Assembly (NCBI GenBank): GCA_018806915.1
Contig: JAGKQI010000105.1
Span: forward strand, 2,728,001 to 2,792,000
Direction of reading: 5' to 3'
Origin: Phytophthora colocasiae
Taxonomy: Eukaryota > Oomycota > Peronosporomycetes > Peronosporales > Peronosporaceae
Length of the DNA stretch: 64,000 nucleotides
Shown here: piece by piece, positions 50,837 through 61,854 of the stretch
Position numbering within the stretch: position 1 is the stretch's first letter
Layout: each line of letters starts with the position of its first letter
The notes under the pieces: generated by a model
Seen by the model: the letters and a program-made list of their open reading frames with translations, nothing else
The model's database searches: none
Told to the model about the DNA's origin: nothing
Translations under genes and position numbers: made by a program

Positions 50837-53800
50837 GTGAGTACAAGAATCCATGAGGATGACAGGACGCCGTCAGCGATACTATGCAAGGTAATGGAGC
50901 TTGTTGAGACCTGTATCACGCCGGACAGTGCAGCAGAAGTGTCAATCGTCACGACTAAATTGCTAAAAGCTCTCTCGGACCGCGGAATATGGCTAAACTA
51001 TCTCGAAATTGCTGATCACGCTGGTGTGACTGGCATTGGCGATAAACCCGTAACAGTGAAGAACAAAGTGAAGCTGAATTTAAGATTCACGACACCAGGG
51101 GGGCCATTAATTCTGCACAACGTGATCTGCTGGGTGACTGACCGACTACCACCGGGAGTTGGTGAATTGTTGCTATCGAAGTGGATCATGCAGAAACTAG
51201 GTTACAGTCCCGAAAAACTGTTAGCTGGGGCACAGCAGGTAAGCGAGGCGTGGGATATGGGAGATGTCGACGATGGTCCTCTGGGTAAGGCCGCCAGTGT
51301 ACTAGCCTACGCCAGAAGTGCTGAGAACCCAAATCCAACACCTGAGGAGGCTGACCTCGTGGAAGAGGAAGATCAGGCATGCTTTCCCGACTTCTCCACT
51401 GGAAAGGAACAGAAACACGCGGAGATAAGGTCAATATTGCTCGAGAAAGTTGATGAGGCACGTAAATTGGGTGCGAACGAGGAATTTCTCCAGGAGTTGG
51501 AGCAAATTTTGATGCAGTTCATTGACGTGTTTCGCATCATTATCGGCAGGGACCCTCCGGTCGATATGCCACCTATGGAAGTGAAATTGAAACCTGGTGC
51601 AGTACCAGTGAGATGCCGAGCTCGCCGATACTCGCCCGCGCATCGTGAATTCCTCAACAAAAACACGTTGACGCCTTACTTGCAGCTGGGCTATGCTATC
51701 GAAACCCAAAAAGCAGTTGGTGCTCGCCTCCGTTGGTGGTGAATAAGCCTGAGGTGAATGCTTTTCGCATGACAGTGGATGTTCGAGGGCCCAACGAATG
51801 TGTGGAGACGATCGTGTGGCCAATGCCGATTCTTGAGGCGGCGTTCGAGCAATTACGTGGATCTTCTCGATACTTCTCGTTAGACTTTTTTAAGGGATTT
51901 TGGCAGTTTGCTATGGCAGTGTGGTGTCAACAGATCTATTCTATCCTGACCGAAGAAGGGGTCATTACACCCACGCGCGTCCTGATGGGGGGAACCAACA
52001 GCGTGGCTTATGTACAATCGACTGTCCAGGAGATGTTCTCAGAGCTATTTAACAACGGTTTGATGATTTGGATCGATGATCTACTTGGCTACGAGGAGAG
52101 CGATGAGGCCCTACTGGTGTTGCTGCAGAAGGTATTGCAAATATGCGCTGACAAGGGTTTGAAACTCAATCCAAAGAAGTGTCATTTTTATTTAAGAGAA
52201 GCACTTTGGTGTGGCCGGGTCGTCTCAGGAGAAGGCGTTCGACACGACCCTGCCAGGATTGATGCTCTGGCAAAACTCCCAGCACCAACAACAGGACAGG
52301 AGCTGCAACAGTTCGTTTGCGCACTGAATTGGATGCGGACTTCGCTTCCTGCTTTTAACAAGCTAGTTCATCCACTGGTAAAAATGATGGAGAAGGTGTA
52401 TGACCAGGCTGGTGGCCGCAAGAAGACCCAAGTTCGGGCAGTGAAGCTCAGTGACGTAGGTTGGGGTGATGACGAAACGGCCTGTGTGGAACGATGCAAG
52501 CTTGCGTTGAAAAATGCACTGCAATTGGCGCATCCGGACCCTGAAAAATTGCTCACTGTCTACACGGATGCTAGTGACGAGCATTGGGGGGCCGCAATTA
52601 CCCAGATTCCCCGAGATCAAGCTCAGCGACCAATTAGTGAGCAGGAGCATGAACCATTGATGATGTTGAGCGGGTCTTTCTCGGGGGCAGCACGACGATG
52701 GGCTATAGTGGAAAAAGAAGCACGCGATAGTGGAAACTTGCCGACGAGCAGATTATTTGCTTCATCGCCCAGATGGGTTTGCACTGTTCACGGACCATCG
52801 AAACTTGTGCTACATTTTTGACCCACATAGTGTCGCGAAGTCTGTGGCCAAGTACACCGCGGACAAACTGCATCGCTGGTCACTCCTGCTGATGGGCTAC
52901 CAGTACGAAATCCATGATATCGCTGGTGACGACAACGTATGGGCAGACTTATTGTCGAGATGGGGCTCGTCTTTCAAGACGGTTTGTGCAATTTGGCAAG
53001 TGCCACTACCTCTTTCTCCACAGCTGGAAGACAACTTCGTCTGGCCAACGCTTCAAGTTATTTCAACTGCTCAGAATTCAGCGCAACCACCAAGAGATAT
53101 GAAGCAGTGCCAAGATGACTCATTGTGGAAAGATAGAGACGGTCGCATCTGGATACCGGACGATGCAACAGATCTGCAAGTCCGTGTGTGTGTTGTTGGA
53201 CATTTTGGCATTGCTGGACACCGAGGTGCTGCGGTAACGCTACAGCAGATCAGTGATCGATTTGTGTGGACCGACATACAGAAGGACGTTGAGTTTTTGT
53301 TCGAAGATGTCTACACTGTGCTAGTACGCTTGGAGGTCCGCCTCAAGCACGGATTCTCGGTGAAGCTATGCACGCAGACCGCCCTAACGAGCTAATCCAT
53401 TGGGACTTCTTGTATTTAGGGGAGAGTATCACGAACCAGGAATATGTGTTAGTTATCAAAGACTGACGCATCCAAGTTTACGTGGCTTTTGCCGAACGAG
53501 ACGGCAGACGCAGATGCTACGTTTACAGGTCTAATGGAGTGGTTTGCGTCTTTTGGAGTGTGCCGAAGCTGGGTTAGCGATCAGGAACCCACTTCAAGAA
53601 CAAGACAATCGAAGCTTTGCAACATGCACTCGGCGCACACCACCACTTCACTACGGCACGCTGTCCTTGGGCTAACAGGACAGTTGAAGTGGTAATGCGA
53701 GAAGTACTACGCTGCTGTCGTGCACTGCTGTCCGAGTGGAGGCTGCAGCCAAGTGAATGGCCCCGAGTAATCAAGATCGTGCAGATGGTGCTAAACAACT

Positions 53801-54521
53801 CGCCGTCGCCATCACTGGGTGGAATAGCACCTATCACTGCAATGACAGGACTGACAGCTATGGGACCAACTGATCATATTGCGCTACCTGGGCCTATTAA
53901 GACTACTACACTGGAGCAAATACAGGCTACCCAGCGCGATAACGTTGGACGTCTGAAGCAGGCACTAGAAGACATGCACAAACAGTGCAGCCGAGTAAAT
54001 TCGAATGTGAGAGCTGCTGGTCGTGCTAGTCACGGCAACAAGAAAGGCACAACGATGGCACAGTTCGACATTGGGGATTTTGTGTTGTATGCTGATGTGT
54101 GGCAACATACGCGCAGTAAACTTCGCGTGAAGTGGTGTGGTCAGCCCAAGTGACCGACACCGTGTCAAATTGGATATTCGTGATCCAAAACCTAGTAACA
54201 GGGCAAAAGCGGGAGGCGCATGCTGGTCGCCTAAAGTTCTACGCGGACGAGTCCCTGAATGTGACGGAGAACCTGTTATTGCACATCGCCCACAACAGTG
54301 AAGGTCACGTGGTGGACAACTTGCTGGAGGCGCGCTACAATCGTCACGAGAAGCGCCATGAGATCAAGGTCCACTGGCGAGGTCTGAGCAAACACGAAGA
54401 CTCGTGGGAACCCGCAGATGTTCTGCTGCAGGATGTCCCTGCTGTGGTTAAGGCTTTCGTTCACAGTAACGCAAAGCTGGCACCGGTGAAGGCGTTGCGC
54501 AAGGCGCTACAAGTCAAGTAG
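50837..54521 (+). pseudogene. Pol of the 5.7-kb Gypsy element
   Basis: Frames in order: protease region (50837-51742) with PDSAAEVSIV at the position of the usual D-S/T-G-A active site; RT from 51733 with FRMTVDVRGPNE, YFSLDFFKGFWQF and MIWIDDLLGY (WIDD for YIDD); RNase H with LLTVYTDASD and, in a new frame from 52730, LFTDHRNLCYIFDP; integrase with HFGIAGHRGAA and, after more frame changes, CPWANRTVEVVMREV; and a C-terminal chromodomain (54132-54521) with VVDNLLEARYN and IKVHWRGLSKHEDSWEP. Frame changes lie near 51720, 52715, 53390, 53460, 53600 and 54130. Most are one- or two-base shifts. Confidence 0.85.
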
Positions 54522-54572
54522 CGACAACGGCTCTCAGTGTGGAGCGCTTGCATATCTACATTGAAAGATCTC

Positions 54573-54846
54573 CTCGAGGGGGAAGTGTTGTAGCTGAAGC
54601 TACATCGTCTTGCAGTTGCTGGGGTCAAGCCAAGCAACACAAGTACTTTGTAGAAGAGTTACGGCTACGACTACAGCAAGTAAGGACGGTTGCTGAACTA
54701 CGGAATGTTACGCAAGGACAGCAAGCATGGACCGTTATTACGTGGAATCCAATCTCTAAGAGCATACATAGGAAGAGAACAGCTAGTGAAAACTACAGGC
54801 TACTCAATACATATCACTTCTACATTTGCATTCGAGCGACACAACA
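54573..54846 (+). repeat. Polypurine tract and 3' LTR
   Basis: CTCGAGGGGGAAG directly precedes the LTR start at 54586, a good polypurine tract. The LTR (54586-54846) is identical to the 5' LTR by eye and is followed by the CAAGC target duplication. Confidence 0.9.
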
Positions 54847-54859
54847 CAAGCTAACGTGT

Positions 54860-56068
54860 CTACCTGCCCTTGTTATCTCGGTTCGGGTACTCGCCTGCTG
54901 CGATTTCTGCTCGCATCGTGATAGCCGTATCGGATTTAATGACCTGCGTCATGCAGAATGGACAAACAATCACCTTCGTCCAGTAGAGTTTGTTGTCAGG
55001 GCCAATATCCGCGACCTTGTGGGTGACACGACACGACTTGCACACGAATTCCCCACACAACATACAACTATAGCCCCTACGGACTGTTGGTGTTTTCTGG
55101 CAGACCTTGCACTCATTGTTCGAGAGCAAACCGACATCACTGCTCTTTTTCCTTCGCTCTCGAATAGCCCAACGGAGTTTCTTCATGTTTGCCGCATGGA
55201 AGATATTGATACAGGACTTGGACATGGAAACCAGTACCATGTGCGTGAAAAGACCGCGAGCTCGCTCGAACGGGACGGCGAATACACCGCGGCCGTGAAT
55301 CTGGACGGTGTCTTTCTCCGCCTGACGCATGAACAGGATGGCGGCCACTTGACCACGTGAGTGGGTCGAGAGCGGAGGGGTCAGATGGGGGAAGTCGATG
55401 GAGTGCAGAAGTTGGTAGCTCACACGATCTCCGTTGCTCAAAGTGGTGAAACCCGTCGCCTCCAGGTAAATGTGGTCGTAGCTCTTGAGGAACGTGCGCA
55501 TGACCGGCGGGTTCTCAGTCACGCGCCAGCGGATAGTCAGCGACGTGAACGGTTCAGCGTCCGTCACGTTGTCGATCAAAGCGAAGACGTTGCATTCCTC
55601 GATTTTATCGTCCATGTATACAGATTTACAACGAAAGACCTCCGTTGTAGGGCTCATGGCTCCGTAGACGCCGTCTTCGATCGTGCCGTCCTTGAATCCA
55701 ACAGATCGGATATCGGCTACGTCCAAGGATGTGAGTTCGTCGCTCTTAGTGCTGCTCATGCTAGCGCTCGTGTCCGACGTGTCGCGACGGAAGCGCTTAG
55801 TGGCGCCGAAACCTCGAAGCCCGTACTTCTCACGACGTCGCAGGAACGTCTCGACCTGTTCGTCTCGACGCACAAACTCCCACTGGTGTTCTGGCAACAC
55901 TCCGTTGTTGTCGAAGAGAAATTCCTCGAACTCCTCCAAGTTCACGGCAACCAAGTCCTTGGCAAGCTGTCGCAGTAGGTTCTTTTCGTTCGCAGACAAG
56001 TCCATCGGCGGATACGGGCTCGTGAAGGGCTCACGAGCCGATCGGTTGCGGAATTCTTTGAACTCCAT
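54860..56068 (-). CDS. START-like + FYVE-type zinc-finger protein
   Basis: A 402-residue protein from the ATG at 56068 (MEFKEFRNRSAREPF); the frame is open for 57 more codons upstream but only from a GTG, so an upstream exon is possible. The N-terminal SPYPPMDLSANEKNLLRQLA resembles the start of the large oomycete START/FYVE family. The middle (about residues 60-300) has a START-like pattern (LTIRWRVTENPP, TFLKSYDHIYLEATGF). Residues about 325-385 hold eight Cys in FYVE-like pairs: CKVC, CMLC, CKSC and CPFC. FYVE domains bind phosphatidylinositol 3-phosphate on endosomes, but the basic RRHHCR-type patch is poorly kept here, so binding is uncertain. It is convergent with the EEPD1 fragment; a Gypsy element ends 14 bp from its stop. 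Its last 100 bp are duplicated at 2097-2195. Confidence 0.8.
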   Translation of the reverse strand: MEFKEFRNRSAREPFTSPYPPMDLSANEKNLLRQLAKDLVAVNLEEFEEFLFDNNGVLPEHQWEFVRRDEQVETFLRRREKYGLRGFGATKRFRRDTSDTSASMSSTKSDELTSLDVADIRSVGFKDGTIEDGVYGAMSPTTEVFRCKSVYMDDKIEECNVFALIDNVTDAEPFTSLTIRWRVTENPPVMRTFLKSYDHIYLEATGFTTLSNGDRVSYQLLHSIDFPHLTPPLSTHSRGQVAAILFMRQAEKDTVQIHGRGVFAVPFERARGLFTHMVLVSMSKSCINIFHAANMKKLRWAIRERRKKSSDVGLLSNNECKVCQKTPTVRRGYSCMLCGEFVCKSCRVTHKVADIGPDNKLYWTKVIVCPFCMTQVIKSDTAITMRAEIAAGEYPNRDNKGR

Positions 56069-57052
56069 GACTTTCGAGGCCGATCTACCTGTCACCGACT
56101 GCGGGCGAATGTCGGAATGAGCCCTCGAGTATGCAAGGAGAGAACTGCGCCCAGTCTGGTTGCGGCCGGAAGAGGAGCGGTCACCAAAGTCGACTTCACA
56201 ACGAAACTCGGTGCCATCGTGAGGTACGCTGGTATGCACGGGCTTTCAGATTTGCAGCGCCCCGCTACGAAATCCAAGACGAATTCGCCTCAAGACCTGT
56301 CTGCGACGAATGTCGTAGCAAGCCAGAGAACTGGCGAAGCGGCAGTCGTGGCTCTCACTGATCACGGTGAACTTCATCAGGCTGCCCCACGACGTGAGCC
56401 TTTCAGTCCCAGTGGATTGCTGGTCACCAGAACTCATTTTGATCTCGCTTTAGCTTAATTGTGAACCTGGTTGTCACCAAATGACTGGCAGGTGTAATGA
56501 ATGGAGTGGGCAGTCGAGTGCAAGTGTACGCGCTAGATGCAGAGATGGATAGGCTAATTGGATCGACATCAGCAGAGCTCGATTTCTGTCGGGTGGGAGC
56601 AGGGAGAGAGGTACGTCCTGTGCCGTCTCGAAATGGGAAGGTCTCGCCGATGTGTCCGCCGCGTGCTGCTGCACCTACCCCGAAAACCTTAACTTTCGCT
56701 TTGAAGTGATGCATCTACACCATACAGACGCTACAAGTGGTAAATGCACACTTCCTGACGACACTAAACTACAGTGTGCAGGTCAGCTCGTCAACAACGA
56801 GTAGGTCAGAATGTCTAACTAGGTAGGTTAGCGATATATCCTCTCGAGAGCAAAACAGTATCCAATCCAATACTTTGCCAGACTGCACAAGCTTTTCGTC
56901 AGTGTAGCTTTCGTCTACAGGCGTTCAACGCGGCTATCCTCCTCGCCTTCAACGAAGACTTATTGTGCTGCATTGATGGCACCAATGAATCCGGGTTTGG
57001 GCCATTCGCTCGGCTACCCGCCCGGGTTCCTGCAAGAATCGACAGTGCTCGA
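56069..57052. other. Intergenic between divergent genes
   Basis: About 980 bp between the FYVE-type gene and the dehydrogenase gene. Frames of 70-113 codons occur on both strands without motifs. The minus-strand ATG at 56714 could belong to a 5' exon of the FYVE-type gene, and TGACAG|GTAGATCGG at about 56090 offers a splice acceptor on that strand, but no donor was convincing. Otherwise promoter DNA for two divergent genes. Confidence 0.4.
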
Positions 57053-58024
57053 ATGAAGAGGAAGACATGGGACATCTCGCAGATGCCGAAGTTGGCCGGC
57101 AAAGTAACGATCGTCACGGGCGCCAACTCGGGAATCGGTTTCTCCACTGCGCTAGAGCTGACCCGTAAGGGGGCAACCGTGGTGTTGGCTTGCCGCAACG
57201 CGGAGCGTGCGCAAAAGGCGGTGGATGACATCAAAGCAGAGCTGGAACCGGAGACTGCGGCGGTGGAATTCATGTTACTGGATCTGAGCAACTTCACCAG
57301 TATACGGGAGTTCGTGAATACTTTCCGAACCAAATTCAACCGTCTAGATCTGTTGGTGAACAACGGGGGCGTCTTGGTGCCCCATCCGACCCACACACCG
57401 GATGGGCTCGAGATGCAGTTCGCCGTGAACCACTTGGGCCACTTCTACCTGACGTCGCTTCTGTTTGATCTCCTCAAAAGCGGGGGCGAAGTTTCGCGGG
57501 TTGTAAATGTCAGCAGCATATCCCATCGCTGGGTGAAGATGAACCTGAACACATTGGCCAGGTCAAAACCGGACAAAAAGCTCTACGCTAAGGAATATGG
57601 CACGTCCAAGCTAGCTAATATGTTGTTCACATTTGAGTTGGAGCGACGTATTGCTGCTGCGGGTCTGCAGGATCAGGTGATCGTTGTAGCGGCTCATCCG
57701 GGTATTACTTCTTCGGACATTGCACCGAAGTTGTTAGCGACGTACCTCCCGTCCTGGACAATGGGCTTTATTATCAAGTTGGCCGACATACTTCATATCA
57801 TGCAGGCTACTGAACGTGGTGCACTTCCAACGCTCTTCGCAGCGACGGACGCATCTGTTGGAAATGGAGATTTCTTCGGCCCTGACGGATTTTTGGAGAT
57901 TCGAGGCAAAGGACCAGGCAAGGCCAAGTCTAGCGCTGCCAGTCGCTCGGAAGAAAATGGAGCAGCACTTTGGGCCATGAGTGAAGAACTGGCCCAACGC
58001 AAGTTTGAGGTGAGAGAGAGGTAA
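57053..58024 (+). CDS. Short-chain dehydrogenase/reductase (retinol dehydrogenase-like)
   Basis: A 323-residue protein from the ATG at 57053. It is a Rossmann-fold SDR with TGANSGIG at residues 22-29 (cofactor loop), ACRN after the second strand, which suggests NADP(H), DLSNFTSI, NNGG at 103-106 (NNAG in most relatives), VVNVSSISH with the catalytic Ser, and Y182-G-T-S-K186, the catalytic Tyr and Lys. The AAHPGI phrase follows as in the RDH11-14/WWOX group. These enzymes oxidise or reduce retinoid-like and other lipid alcohols/aldehydes; the true substrate in an oomycete is unknown. No intron. The open frame extends upstream from a TTG, which I do not accept as start. Intact. Confidence 0.85.
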   Translation: MKRKTWDISQMPKLAGKVTIVTGANSGIGFSTALELTRKGATVVLACRNAERAQKAVDDIKAELEPETAAVEFMLLDLSNFTSIREFVNTFRTKFNRLDLLVNNGGVLVPHPTHTPDGLEMQFAVNHLGHFYLTSLLFDLLKSGGEVSRVVNVSSISHRWVKMNLNTLARSKPDKKLYAKEYGTSKLANMLFTFELERRIAAAGLQDQVIVVAAHPGITSSDIAPKLLATYLPSWTMGFIIKLADILHIMQATERGALPTLFAATDASVGNGDFFGPDGFLEIRGKGPGKAKSSAASRSEENGAALWAMSEELAQRKFEVRER

Positions 58025-58581
58025 AGATCGATACCTGCACGCTGGGGTAGAGCGATATCAAAAACAAGTGATTTCCATTAGATCAATTGATCTGGAGAAG
58101 AACGTTACCTATTGGCATCCACCACCGTTTGCTCTACTGGAGCCTCCACGTCATCCTTTCAGACTGAGCACGAGCACGTGCACTTCTGGAGCTTCTGCTT
58201 GGGACAGATTAGCGCTGCAACATGTATCACCGGGAATCCCGCGTATCTTTTCATATCCTGGCCCGTAAACGTGAATGGGCAATCTCTCGGTGGATTGCCG
58301 CAAGCCAGACCATACAGGCCCTAAACTTTAGAGGGAAACTTGGGGCACCCACCGGTACACCCAACATCTCATGACACGCTGCTAACGGTGAGCTTCCGTG
58401 AAGATCACGGCCCGCAAGCGAAACCGAGCAATCATAGGCTCGAGACACACCCTGTAATGCAGGCTGCATGACGAACAACAGTGTATGTGCTCAGGTTCGG
58501 ATCGGCCAACAAAGCTGTTCATTCTCCAATTTACCTGGATACCAACAAATACCCCAGCAACACGCAAACAACCTCCTCAAG
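58025..58581. other. Intergenic, possible 5' extension of next gene
   Basis: About 550 bp. The frame of the FAD monooxygenase is open back to an ATG at 58468, which would add 38 residues without resemblance to flavoprotein N-termini. A CAATTTACCT at 58528 may be part of the promoter. Otherwise nothing recognised. Confidence 0.4.
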
Positions 58582-59871
58582 ATGGTCCAGAACGCTCCTC
58601 GTGACTATGACATCGCCATCGTCGGTGGCGGAATTGCCGGTGCCACCCTCGCTGTCGGCCTTGTACGCGCCAACGTCCCTGTGACATTGTACGAATCAGC
58701 CAAGGCGTTTGGTGAAATTGGTGCTGGAGTGGCGCTTGCTGCAAATGCCGCCCGTGCGATGGAACTACTGGCGCCGGATGTCAAGCGCGGCTTCGACCGC
58801 GTCGGCACGTTTAACCTGTCGACGGCCAAGAAGAACGTCTGGTTCGACTTCCGCAAGGGTGTCGGCACCCAGGGCAACAACGCTGATGATGGAGCAGGTG
58901 AACTCATTACCAGTGTTGAGACGCCCGCCGGATCGGCTTACGTTCACCGTGCGCACTTCCTCGACGAGATGGTCAAATTGATCCCCAAGGGCATCGCCAA
59001 ATTCGGCAAGCGTCTGCAAGATATTGAGGAGCTCCCCGACGGCAACGTCAAGCTCAAATTCGTCGACGGCACCGAGGCCGTGCACAGCGCTGTGGTTGGC
59101 TGCGACGGTGTCAAGTCGCGTACCCGGAAGGCGATCCTGGGAGAAAATGATCTATCCGCCAACGCTGTCTTTTCTGGAAAATACGTCTACCGTGGACTCA
59201 TTCCGATGGACAAGGCCTCCGCTCTGTTGGGCGACGAGATGGCTCGCAACAGCCAAATGTACTTCGGCTACCATGGCCACGTGCTCACGTTCCCGATCCA
59301 GCATGGCGATGTCATGAACGTGGTTGCTTTCGCCAGTAAGGACGAGTGGAAGGATCCGAACTGGGTTGTGGGCACCACGAAAGAGGACCTGACCAAGGAC
59401 TTCGAGGGCTTCTCCAAGCACGTCCGTGACATCATCTCCATGATGGAGGACACCGACATCTGGGCGCTATTCCACCACTTGCCTGCTCGCACCTACACGC
59501 GCGGAAACATGTTGGTGATCGGTGATGCAGCTCATGCCACAACGCCCAACCACGGATCGGGAGCGGCCATGGCCATCGAAGACGCCTACGTGCTGTCATC
59601 ACTGCTTGCTGAGGTGCAGCACGCTTCCGATTTGAAGGCAGCCTTCCAGGCGTTCGAGAAGGTGCGTCTGTATCGCACGCAGAAGGTGGTGGCAACGAGC
59701 CACGAGGCTGGTCAGCTGTACGACCTGGAGCTACCTGGTTACGAGGACGACGTGGAGAAGATCGCTGAGAACCTGCAGAAACGCATGCGTTGGATCTGGG
59801 AAGAGGATCTCGAGCAGGAAGTGACGGACGCTAAAACCTTCTTCCACGCCGCTGCGAAACAGAAATACTAG
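58582..59871 (+). CDS. FAD-dependent monooxygenase (salicylate hydroxylase-like)
   Basis: A 429-residue class A flavoprotein monooxygenase from the ATG at 58582, chosen because the FAD-binding strand starts eight residues in: DYDIAIVGGGIAGATLA, with GxGxxG at residues 15-20 (GGGIAG). A VVGCDGVKSRTR stretch carries the DG motif that touches both FAD and NAD(P)H. VIGDAAHATTPNHGSG (GD at 314-315) binds the FAD ribityl chain. The length and the EIGAGVALAANA phrase fit salicylate-hydroxylase-type enzymes, which use NAD(P)H and O2 to hydroxylate or decarboxylate aromatic acids. A role in degrading plant phenolics such as salicylate is plausible but inferred. Uses GC-rich codons like CCT3 downstream. 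No intron. Intact. Confidence 0.85.
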   Translation: MVQNAPRDYDIAIVGGGIAGATLAVGLVRANVPVTLYESAKAFGEIGAGVALAANAARAMELLAPDVKRGFDRVGTFNLSTAKKNVWFDFRKGVGTQGNNADDGAGELITSVETPAGSAYVHRAHFLDEMVKLIPKGIAKFGKRLQDIEELPDGNVKLKFVDGTEAVHSAVVGCDGVKSRTRKAILGENDLSANAVFSGKYVYRGLIPMDKASALLGDEMARNSQMYFGYHGHVLTFPIQHGDVMNVVAFASKDEWKDPNWVVGTTKEDLTKDFEGFSKHVRDIISMMEDTDIWALFHHLPARTYTRGNMLVIGDAAHATTPNHGSGAAMAIEDAYVLSSLLAEVQHASDLKAAFQAFEKVRLYRTQKVVATSHEAGQLYDLELPGYEDDVEKIAENLQKRMRWIWEEDLEQEVTDAKTFFHAAAKQKY

Positions 59872-60079
59872 ACAGTCAAGATCATTTAGGAACCGTTCTA
59901 CTCAAACTTGATTATATTGCTCAAGTTGAAGTGGCTCAAACATGGCACCTTATTATCTCATAACCTTTCATGTATCATGTCAACTATCTAATAAATACAA
60001 TTCTAGACCTAGTTTCCCTTACAGCCCAACCAGCCACATACAAGATCGTCGTAAGTCCCGTACGAACCCCCTAACGATA

Positions 60080-61734
60080 ATGATGCAGGCTCCAGTGATG
60101 GTTCTGAGTACGAATGTCCGTATACGTTTCCCCCCTAATGTCTCCTTTAACCCTCCTCCCTCTGTACAGACACCAACACCAAGCGCGAGACGGGTCGCAC
60201 GGCGCAATTGGGCAATATCGAAGCCGCTAAGGCCGTGTCCGACATCGTCCGCACTACTTTGGGCCCCCGTTCCATGCTCAAGATGCTTCTGGACCCCATG
60301 GGCGGTATTGTAATGACTAACGACGGTAATGCCATCCTCCGTGAGGTGGACGTGGCCCACCCAGCCGCCAAGAGCATGATCGAACTCAGCCGCGCGCAGG
60401 ACGAGGAGGTTGGAGACGGCACTACGTCCGTCATCATCCTGGCCGGAGAATTGCTGGTCGTAGCGGAACCGTTCCTTAGCCACCAAGTGCACCCGACCGT
60501 GATCATCCGTGGCTTTAACCGCGCGCTTAACGCGTCGCTGGAGATCGCCAAGAAGCTGGCACGTACCATTGACATTGAGAACAAGGAGGATATGCGCAAC
60601 CTGGTACAGTCGTCTATTGGCACGAAATTCTCCCCCCGGGTGGGCAATTTGGTCAGTGATTTGGCACTGGACGCTGTGCTGACGGTCGTACGCACCTCGG
60701 CTTCGGGCCGTAAGGAGGTGGACGTCAAGCGTTACGCTAAGGTGGAGAAGATCCCCGGTGGAGAACTGAAGGACAGTCGTGTGCTTAAGGGAGTCATGTT
60801 CAACAAGGATGTGACGCACTCCAAGATGCGCCGCCGTATTGAGAACCCGCGCGTGCTGCTGCTTGACTGCCCGTTGGAGTACAAGAAGGGTGAGAGTCAG
60901 ACGAACGTGGAGCTCACTAACGACCAGGACTGGAACACGCTGCTGCGTCTGGAAGAAGAGTACATTGAGAACTTGTGCGCACAGGTGGTGGCCATGAAGC
61001 CCGACGTGGTGATCACGGAGAAGGGCGTGAGTGACTTGGCACAGCACTACTTCGTCAAGGCGGGCATCACGGCCTTCCGTCGTCTACGTAAGACAGACAA
61101 CAACCGCGTGGCTCGTGCCACCGGCGCCACCATTGTGAGTCGTGCTGACGAGATCCAGGAGTCCGACATCGGCACTAAGTGTGGCCTCTTTGAGGTGCGC
61201 AAACTGGGTGATGAGTACTTCGCGTTCTTCGAGGAGTGCAAGGATCCTGGCGCCTGCAGCATCCTCCTGCGTGGTGGCAGCAAGGACGTGCTGAACGAGA
61301 TTGAGCGCAACCTGCAGGACGCCATGCAGGTGGCTCGCAATGTCGTGTTTGAGCCGTTGCTGCTGCCCGGTGGCGGCGCGACGGAGATGCGTCTGGCGCA
61401 CGAACTCAAGAAGCGTGCAGATGAGATCGAGGGCGTGGAGCAGTTCCCGTTCCGGGCAGTGGGCGAGGCACTCGAGGTTATCCCGCGCACGTTGTTGCAG
61501 AACTGCGGCGCTGACGTGGTGCGCGTCATGACGTCGCTGCGTGCCAAGCAGGCTGAGACGGGGGAGGCGTACGGTGTGGACGGCGTCACGGGCAAGGTGA
61601 CGGCATCCGAGGAGCTGGGTGTGTGGGAGCCCTTTCAGGTCAAGACGCAGTCCATCAAGACAGCCGTGGAAGCTGCATGCATGCTGCTGCGTATCGACGA
61701 CATTGTGTCCGGTCTGGCCAAGAAGAAGAACTAA
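60080..61734 (+). CDS. CCT3: T-complex protein 1 subunit gamma (CCT3)
   Basis: Two exons: 60080-60107 and 60170-61734, with a 62-nt intron (GTACGA...TGTACAG). Joining gives a 530-residue protein starting MMQAPVMVLNTNTKRETGR, the expected CCT gamma N-terminus, which the unspliced ATG at 60208 would lack. Group II chaperonin motifs follow: LLDPMGGIVMTNDGNAIL, HPAAKSMIELSRAQDEEVGD then GTTSVIILAGELL for ATP binding and hydrolysis, an apical domain with GVMFNKDVTHSKMRRRI, and the C-terminal LPGGGATEM and VMTSLRAKQ segments. CCT3 is one of eight different subunits of the cytosolic ring that folds actin and tubulin. Length and motifs are complete. It lies about 120 bp upstream of CFAP46 on the same strand. 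Confidence 0.95.
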
Positions 61735-61854
61735 GTAGGCTACAGGTGGTGATGCGGACAAACCCGCGCGGATCTATAATATATTTTTGGCCGTCGAGCT
61801 GGAGATTGAGCTGCGTTCACGTGTAGAAGGTCACTTGTGGATCCGGATACGTTC

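Larger units (their letters stand above)
49101..54846 (+). mobile_element. 5.7-kb Ty3/Gypsy element with identical LTRs
   Basis: LTRs at 49101-49361 and 54586-54846 are 261 bp each and identical as far as I can read. The 5-bp target duplication CAAGC is at 49096-49100 and 54847-54851, and the empty site is preserved at 2092-2097. Gag, protease, RT, RNase H, integrase and a chromodomain lie between in this order, which makes it Ty3/Gypsy. The internal frames are broken in several places although the LTRs are identical. It sits in the 3' flank shared by the EEPD1 fragment and the FYVE gene. Confidence 0.95.

Noticed and set aside
56459..56714. Short frames on both strands upstream of the FYVE-type gene
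   Set aside because: Neither shows a domain; only a possible 5' exon on the minus strand remains, without a donor site.
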